NCBI GenBank assembly: GCA_034096865.1
Contig: JAWQFJ010028290.1
Coordinates: 27,501 to 91,500 of the forward strand
DNA: 64,000 nt
Source of the DNA: Theodoxus fluviatilis
Lineage: Eukaryota; Mollusca; Gastropoda; Cycloneritida; Neritidae
Direction of reading: 5' to 3'
Shown here: in pieces, positions 57,891 through 64,000 of the stretch
How the letters are laid out: every line of letters starts with the position of its first letter
Position numbering within the stretch: the stretch's first letter is position 1
Translations under genes and position numbers: made by a program
The notes under the pieces: generated by a model
Seen by the model: the letters and a program-made list of their open reading frames with translations, nothing else
What the model was told of the DNA's origin: nothing
Database searches by the model: none

Positions 57891-59273
57891 AGGAGAGAAA
57901 AAGTTTCTTTTATAACTTTCCAGTAACTGAAATAGATTGCAAGGCATTGTGGGAATTTCCATCATGAGCATGGTCTCCAGAGTGTGGTTGCCTCTGTTCA
58001 ATGCATGCACGGAGACACTCGCGGCAGGAGGTCCCAGAACACATCCAAGCTTCAGGATGTAGTTTGTTGTGTGTGAATGGATCACTGTGATGCTTGGATA
58101 TGGCATGGACTGGGCAGGGGAGACCACTGTAGGTAACCATGATTAGGTTGTATGCCTGTCACTTTTTCTTACCACATCTTTCATGCAGTCTTGTAGATTT
58201 GCTCATCATGCAGCAAGTCCCACGAATTTTTGGGCAGCAGTTTTCTCAAACACAAATCTTTATGGTTATTCGTTGTTGAAATGTATTGCTGGTAGGTAAG
58301 ATAAAAGCTTTTGTTGGAAATGGGCACCATACATACATAATGGCAATCATTTCTGCAATACAGTGATACAAAAAAGGTGGACCATATATCTGTTTAAGTT
58401 TGAGTATAAACTATCCCTAGTGAAAAAGAATTAACCACGATTAATAGCTATCTCGGCCTTGTAAACTATTGTGCTTATTGCTAAACACTTTTGACAAGAG
58501 TATGGGGGTTTTCATGAGCGCTGACTGAGGCTGTTTGTACAAAGGAAGACATTTTTTAGAATGGTGTTTCTTGATGGACACGTTGATGAGCAGTTCACGG
58601 AAAGTGTCAAGTAAGTGGAACTGGTTTTGTTTGTGTGTTTTTGTTGTATGCAGGGCGTTAGGTTTAACCTCACCAACTGTTTTTCTGTGTACATCCCGTC
58701 TGGCCTGAGATGCCACAGAGACAAAACATGAAACACGCGGAAGGTGGACGTGAATGCCACTCACCTGCTGCAGCCACAGACATGTGTCAAAGTTTCCTCA
58801 AGTTGTGAATTCTTTTGTCAGAAAACTTGAGTACTTCTTAGACTAGAGAAAAATAACCTCCAAACTTCATTTTATTCATGCCAAGTATGACTGGTGCTAC
58901 ACCATGGAGTTTGCTCTGCTTTCCTCTGCTAAAGAGAAGATTTTGTGGCCACGTCTGTGAAGCCATCCTTTATCATACCAGCTCTTGTATCTTGTGTGTG
59001 TTGTGGTGGAATACTTTTTCCTGTTGGTAAATATTGTTATGTAATTTATTTGATCTGCTGAGAAGACAATATGCATTGTTTTGACTTTCATGCCAGTATT
59101 GTGGCAGTGTTTGTTGGATTGAGAGGTGCTTTTTGTAGAGGTTTTGTTTTGCTTGATGGCATTCAGTGATTATGTTCCTTGCTAATCATTGTCTGCAGCT
59201 GCCTAGCTTTTCAAATTCGGACTTTGGTGTTGTCTTGCCACTCGCTTCTCATTTTTGTATTTTTGTCTCTGAT

Positions 59274-59360
<87 letters not shown>

Positions 59361-59580
59361 ACGTGCGTGCATGTGTGTGTGTGTGGTTAACTAGAATTTC
59401 ACAGTTTTGTGGCTGTTGAAATTGCAGTGGGAATGCTAGTTTGGGGGAGCATCACCTGACTGTAGATACAAACTGTTTCTGAAAAGTTTTCCGCTTGTGG
59501 TTTTCTGTTGTCCCATATTTGCACTGCATCCTGTTGGACATTTTCCAGCTTTTTTTTCTGCTTCAAGCTATGGATGAGGT
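57891..59580. other. 3' flank without recognised gene
   Basis: Mostly ordinary sequence on both strands; frames of 60-140 codons show no domain. A pure (GT)n run of about 80 bp lies at 59278-59360. Confidence 0.5.
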
Positions 59581-59584
59581 GTGC

Positions 59585-59752
59585 AAGTTGAAAGCTGGGG
59601 AGGAGCTTGTCGAGGTGGAGACTCAGTTTCCTGTGTGGAAAAGCTGGGGAGGTGGTTGTCGAGGTGGAGACTCAGTTTCCTGTGTGGAAACGCTGGGGAG
59701 GAGGTTGTCGAGGTGGAGACTCAGTTTCCTGTGTGGAAACGCTGCAGAATTG
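59585..59752. repeat. About 50-bp repeat, 3 copies
   Basis: Three units of GAGGTTGTCGAGGTGGAGAC, TCAGTTTCCTGTGTGGAAA, directly before the 18-bp array. Confidence 0.9.
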
Positions 59753-59774
59753 CAGCACCTGCAGTAAGGTGGCA

Positions 59775-60335
59775 GGCAGAGACGGAGGCTGCAGACAGAG
59801 ACGGAGGCTGCAGCAGAGATGGAGGCTGCAGCAGAGATGGAGGCTGCAGCAGAGATGGAGGCTGCAGACAGAGATGGAGGCTGCAGCAGAGATGGAGGCT
59901 GCAGCAGAGATGGAGGCTGCAGCAGAGATGGAGGCTGCAGCAGAGATGGAGGCTGCAGACAGAGACGGAGGCTGCAGCAGAGATGGAGGCTGCAGCAGAG
60001 ACGGAGGCTGCAGCAGAGATGGAGGCTGCAGACAGAGACGGAGGCTGCAGCAGAGATGGAGGCTGCAGCAGAGATGGAGGCTGCAGCAGAGATGGAGGCT
60101 GCAGCAGAGACGGAGGCTGCAGCAGAGATGGAGGCTGCAGCAGAGATGGAGGCTGCAGCAGAGATGGAGGCTGCAGCAGAGATGGAGGCTGCAGCAGAGA
60201 TGGAGGCTGCAGCAGAGATGGAGGCTGCAGCAGAGATGGAGGCTGCAGCAGAGATGGAGGCTGCAGCAGAGATGGAGGCTGCAGCAGAGATGGAGGCTGC
60301 AGCAGAGATGGAGGCTGCAGCAGAGACTGGCACCT
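59775..60335. repeat. 18-bp minisatellite, about 30 copies
   Basis: Units GCAGCAGAGATGGAGGCT, some with a 3-bp ACA variant (GCAGACAGAGA) or GACGG in place of GATGG. A period divisible by three keeps five frames open. The plus frame reads AAAEMEA repeats, a helix-like low-complexity pattern that I do not treat as a gene. Confidence 0.95.
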
Positions 60336-60681
60336 TGGCTTGGAGAGCTGCCACGGCTCAAGGCCACCCCTGGCTGAGCGGCAAAGTAGCTTCCTTAAGC
60401 CAGGGGCTGTAGGCATGTAGGTGGTGTGAAGGGGCTGTAGACTTGACTTGTCCTTGATCTAGAGGCCTGGGGACCAGTGAGTAAGACAAGCAGCAAGTTG
60501 AAATGCAAATCCAATAAGTAAATGTGTGCCCTGGTCCTGTCCCTTTTGTGTGCATCAGTGCTTTGCAGGGGCAGTGCAGTGAGACACAGCAAACGCCTTG
60601 CCTCGCCAGGGGAATGTTGCCTCGCCAGGGGAATGTTGTCCGGTCAGGAAGATGGGTGTGATGGAAGAAAGATGCCAAGGC
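60336..60681. other. Spacer between arrays
   Basis: About 345 bp, with no gene seen. A 19-bp duplication TTGCCTCGCCAGGGGAATG lies at about 60598-60636. Confidence 0.6.
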
Positions 60682-62318
60682 GCTGCAGCAAGTCTGTGTG
60701 TGCTGCATGCAGTCTGTCCTGCTTGAGGCGCTGCAGCAAGTCTGCGTGTGCTGCATGCAGTCTGGCCTGCTTGATGGGCTGCAGCAAGTCTGCGTGTGCT
60801 GCATGCAGTCTGGCCTGCTTGATGGGCTGCAGCAAGTCTGTGTGTGCTGCATGCAGTCTGGACTGCTTGATGGGCTGCAGCAAGCCTGCGTGTGCTGCAT
60901 GCAGTCTGGCCTGCTTGATGGGCTGCAGCAAGTCTGCGTGTGCTGCATGCAGTCTGGCCTGCTTGAGGTGCTGCAGCAAGTCTGCGTGTGCTGCATGCAG
61001 TCTGGCCTGATTGAGGCGCTGCAGCAAGTCTGTGTGTGCTGCATGCAGTCTGGCCTGCTTGAGGCGCTGCAGCAAGTCTGCGTGTGCTGCATGCAGTCTG
61101 GCCTGCTTGATGGGCTGCAGCAAGTCTGCGTGTGCTGCATGCAGTCTGGCCTGCTTGAGGCGCTGCAGCAAGTCTGCGTGTGCTGCATGCAGTCTGGCCT
61201 GCTTGAGGCGCTGCAGCAAGTCTGCGTGTGCTGCATGCAGTCTGGCCTGCTTGAGGCGCTGCAGCAAGTCTGTGTGTGCTGCATGCAGTCTGGCCTGCTT
61301 GAGGTGCTGCTGCAAGTCTGTGTGTGCTGCATGCAGTCTGGCCTGCTTGAGGTGCTGCAGCAAGTCTGCGTGTGCTGCATGCAGTCTGGCCTGCTTGAGG
61401 CGCTGCAGCAAGTCTGCGTGTGCTGCATGCAGTCTGGCCTGCTTGAGGCGCTGCAGCAAGTCTGTGTGTGCTGCATGCAGTCTGGCCTGCTTGAGGTGCT
61501 GCAGCAAGTCTGCGTGTGCTGCATGCAGTCTGGCCTGCTTGAGGCGCTGCAGCAAGTCTGCGTGCTGCATGCAGTCTGGCCTGCTTGAGGTGCTGCAGCA
61601 AGTCTGCGTGTGCTGCATGCAGTCTGGACTGCTTGAGGCGCTGCAGCAAGTCTGCGTGTGCTGCATGCAGTCTGGACTGCTTGAGGCGCTGCAGCAAGTC
61701 TGCGTGTGCTGCATGCAGTCTGGCCTGCTTGAGGTGCTGCAGCAAGTCTGCATGTGCTGCATGCAGTCTGGCCTGCTTGAGGCGCTGCAGCAAGTCTGCA
61801 TGTGCTGCATGCAGTCTGGCCTGCTTGAGGCGCTGCAGCAAGTCTGCAGCAAGTCTGCATGTGCTGCATGGAGTCTGGCCTGCTTGAGGCGCTGCAGCAA
61901 GTCTGCGTGTGCTGCATGCAGTCTGGCCTGCTTGAGGCGCTGCAGCAAGTCTGTGTGCTGCATGCAGTCTGGCCTGCTTGAGGGGCTGCAGCAAGTCTGT
62001 GTGCTGCATGCAGTCTGGCCTGCTTGAGGCGCTGCAGCAAGTCTGTGTGTGCTGCATGCAGTCTGGCCTGCTTGAGGCGCTGCAGCAAGTCTGCGTGTGC
62101 TGCATGCAGTCTGGCCTGCTTGAGGCGCTGCAGCAAGTCTGCGTGTGCTGCATGCAGTCTGGACTGCTTGAGGCGCTGCAGCAAGTCTGTGTGTGCTGCA
62201 TGCAGTCTGGCCTGCTTGAGGCGCTGCAGCAAGTCTGCGTGTGCTGCATGCAGTCTGGCCTGCTTGAGGCGCTGCAGCAAGTCTGCGTGTGCTGCATGCA
62301 GTCTGGCCTGCTTCAGGG
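60682..62318. repeat. 48-bp satellite, about 34 copies
   Basis: Units GTGCTGCATGCAGTCTGGCC, TGCTTGAGGCGCTGCAGCAA, GTCTGCGT. Divisible by three, giving frames of up to 655 codons, including a plus-frame 16-residue repeat CCMQSGLLEALQQVCV. A few units lack 2 bp (GTGTG to GTG) and switch the frame, which argues against coding constraint. Confidence 0.95.
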
Positions 62319-62799
62319 GGTGCAAGGAACATCATTGTCATGTGTTGATAAACAGGTGTGCCATGGTTGGAACAATTTGTTGACTATGAAAGCAATTTTT
62401 CTTTCCTTTGTGTGGAAAGAATTGGAATGTACATAGTCTTGTTACTGTGCATTCATTGGATTGCACTTGGTTGTTTCACTGTTGTAGCAAAAGTATGTTA
62501 GAAAAAATGGCACTTTTAAAAAGAATTCCAGAAAGCATGATGTATAGGAGGGACTCACAATTTTTAAAAATAATTTGCACCTTAATCTTTTCTTGCACTT
62601 GTTTAACCTTTTTTTCTTGCACTCATCAATATTTGAAAAGTACTCATTGAAGACACGGAGAGAGTGTGTCTCCCTGTCATCTCTTGGGAACACAGGAGGA
62701 ACTTTGGTATTCATGGTTGAAACGAGGGCAGTATTTTTTTACCATGGTGTATTACAGCGTCTTATCAGCGCTTGGTGTTCAGTGACATGTCTCATACCT
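62319..62799. other. Spacer without recognised gene
   Basis: AT-rich, about 480 bp. No feature seen. Confidence 0.6.
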
Positions 62800-64000
62800 C
62801 ACTACACTCCACTACACTCCTCTACACTACACTCCTCTACACTACACTCCTCTACACTACACTCCTCTACACTACACTCCTCTACACTACACTCCTCTAC
62901 ACTACACTCCACTACACTACACTCCACTACACTCCACTACACTCCACTACACTCCACTACACTCCACTACACTCCACTACACTCCACTACACTCCACTAC
63001 ACTCCACTACACTCCACTACACTACACTCCACTACACTACACTCCTCTACACTACACTCCTCTACACTACACACCTCTACACTACACTCCTCTACACTAC
63101 ACTACACTACACTACACTCCTCTACACTCCTCTACACTACCCTCTTTTACACTCCACTACACTCCTCTACACTACACTCCTCTACACTCCACTACATTCC
63201 TCTACACAACCCTCTTCTACACTCCACTACATTCCTCTACACAACCCTCTTCTACACTCTCTACACTCCTCTACATTCCACTGCACTTCTCTACACTACA
63301 CTCCTCTACACTACACTACACTACACTACGCTTCTCTACACTCCTCTACACTACCCTCTTTTACACTCCACTACACTCCTCTACACTACACTCCTCTACA
63401 CTCCACTACATTCCTCTACACAACCCTCTTCTACACTCTCTACACTCCTCTACATTCCACTGCACTTCTCTACACTACACTCCTCTACACTACACTACAC
63501 TACACTACACTACGCTTCTCTACACTCCTCTACACTACACTCTTCGACACTCCTCTACACTACACTCCTCTACACTACACTCCTCTACACTACACACCTC
63601 TACACTACACTCCTCTACACTACACACCTCTACACTACACACCTCTACACTACATTCCTCTACACTACAACCTCCTCTACACTCCTCTACACTACACACC
63701 ACTACACTCCTCTAAACTCCTCTACACTACACTCCACTACACTCCACTACACTCCTCTACACTACCCTCTTTTACACTCCACTACACTCCTCTACACTAC
63801 ACTCCTCTACACTCCACTACATTCCTCTACACACTCCTCTACACTACACTCCTCTACACTACACCTCTACACTACACTCCTCTACACTACAACCTCCTCT
63901 ACACTCCTCTACACTACATTCCTCTACACTACAACCTCCTCTACACTCCTCTACACTACACACCTCTACACTACACTCCTCTACACTACACACCTCTACA
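62800..64000. repeat. CTACACTACACTC satellite running off the window
   Basis: At least 1.2 kb of 5-bp-based modules (CTACA, CTCCT, CTCCA combined into CTCCTCTACACTACA and CTCCACTACA). Larger blocks of about 240 bp, with CCCTCTTTTACACTCCACTA and CATTCCTCTACACAACCCTC, recur at about 63138, 63355 and 63772. The end is beyond the window. Confidence 0.95.

Noticed and set aside
57891..62800. A second gene downstream of Scm
   Set aside because: No conserved exon was recognised on either strand; the long frames are the 18-bp and 48-bp arrays.

Overview
This is a metazoan nuclear window, with spliced genes, GT-AG introns, long satellite-filled introns and eukaryotic transposons. The protein similarities and the style of the repeats suggest a lophotrochozoan, most likely a gastropod mollusc; that placement is inference. 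No bacterial features are present.

Two genes can be rebuilt exon by exon, with splice phases that agree throughout. (1) NDUFB4, an accessory subunit of mitochondrial complex I, on the minus strand: three coding exons at 9274-9107, 6491-6348 and 4341-4270, giving 127 aa. (2) A Polycomb-group Scm gene (Sex comb on midleg; SCMH1/SCML2 family) on the plus strand: eleven coding exons from 13055 to 56001, totalling 1665 nt or 554 aa, encoding two MBT repeats, a SLED domain and a C-terminal SAM domain. A non-coding first Scm exon probably ends at 9413, so the two genes are head to head around a short shared promoter (about 9275-9413) with ETS-like and NRF1-like motifs.

Layout: 1-4130 intergenic with two minisatellites; 4130-9274 NDUFB4; 9275-9413 shared promoter; 9414-55878 Scm introns and exons; 56002 to about 57900 probable Scm 3' UTR; 57900-64000 3' flank with four more arrays. 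The Scm coding sequence (1.67 kb) is spread over 43 kb, mostly tandem arrays with 17-63 bp units. Several arrays touch a splice site, and their units carry copies of the acceptor AG and sometimes the first bases of the exon.

Mobile elements in or near the genes: two inverted copies of a roughly 850-bp element full of TCAAGGTCA motifs (7141-7989 and 13327-14190); a TTAA-flanked MITE (14433-15106); an LTR element with gag but no pol (15160-18826); a Tigger/pogo element with only a DNA-binding-domain ORF and a nested tRNA-like SINE head (21106-23319); a solo LTR (44812-45345); and three short hAT-like elements with the same terminal inverted repeat (46954-47965, 51954-52939, 53886-54857), the last two lying in a 1.9-kb tandem duplication.

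Most long open frames in the window, including ones of 900-1400 codons, are stop-free readings of satellites and are not annotated as genes.
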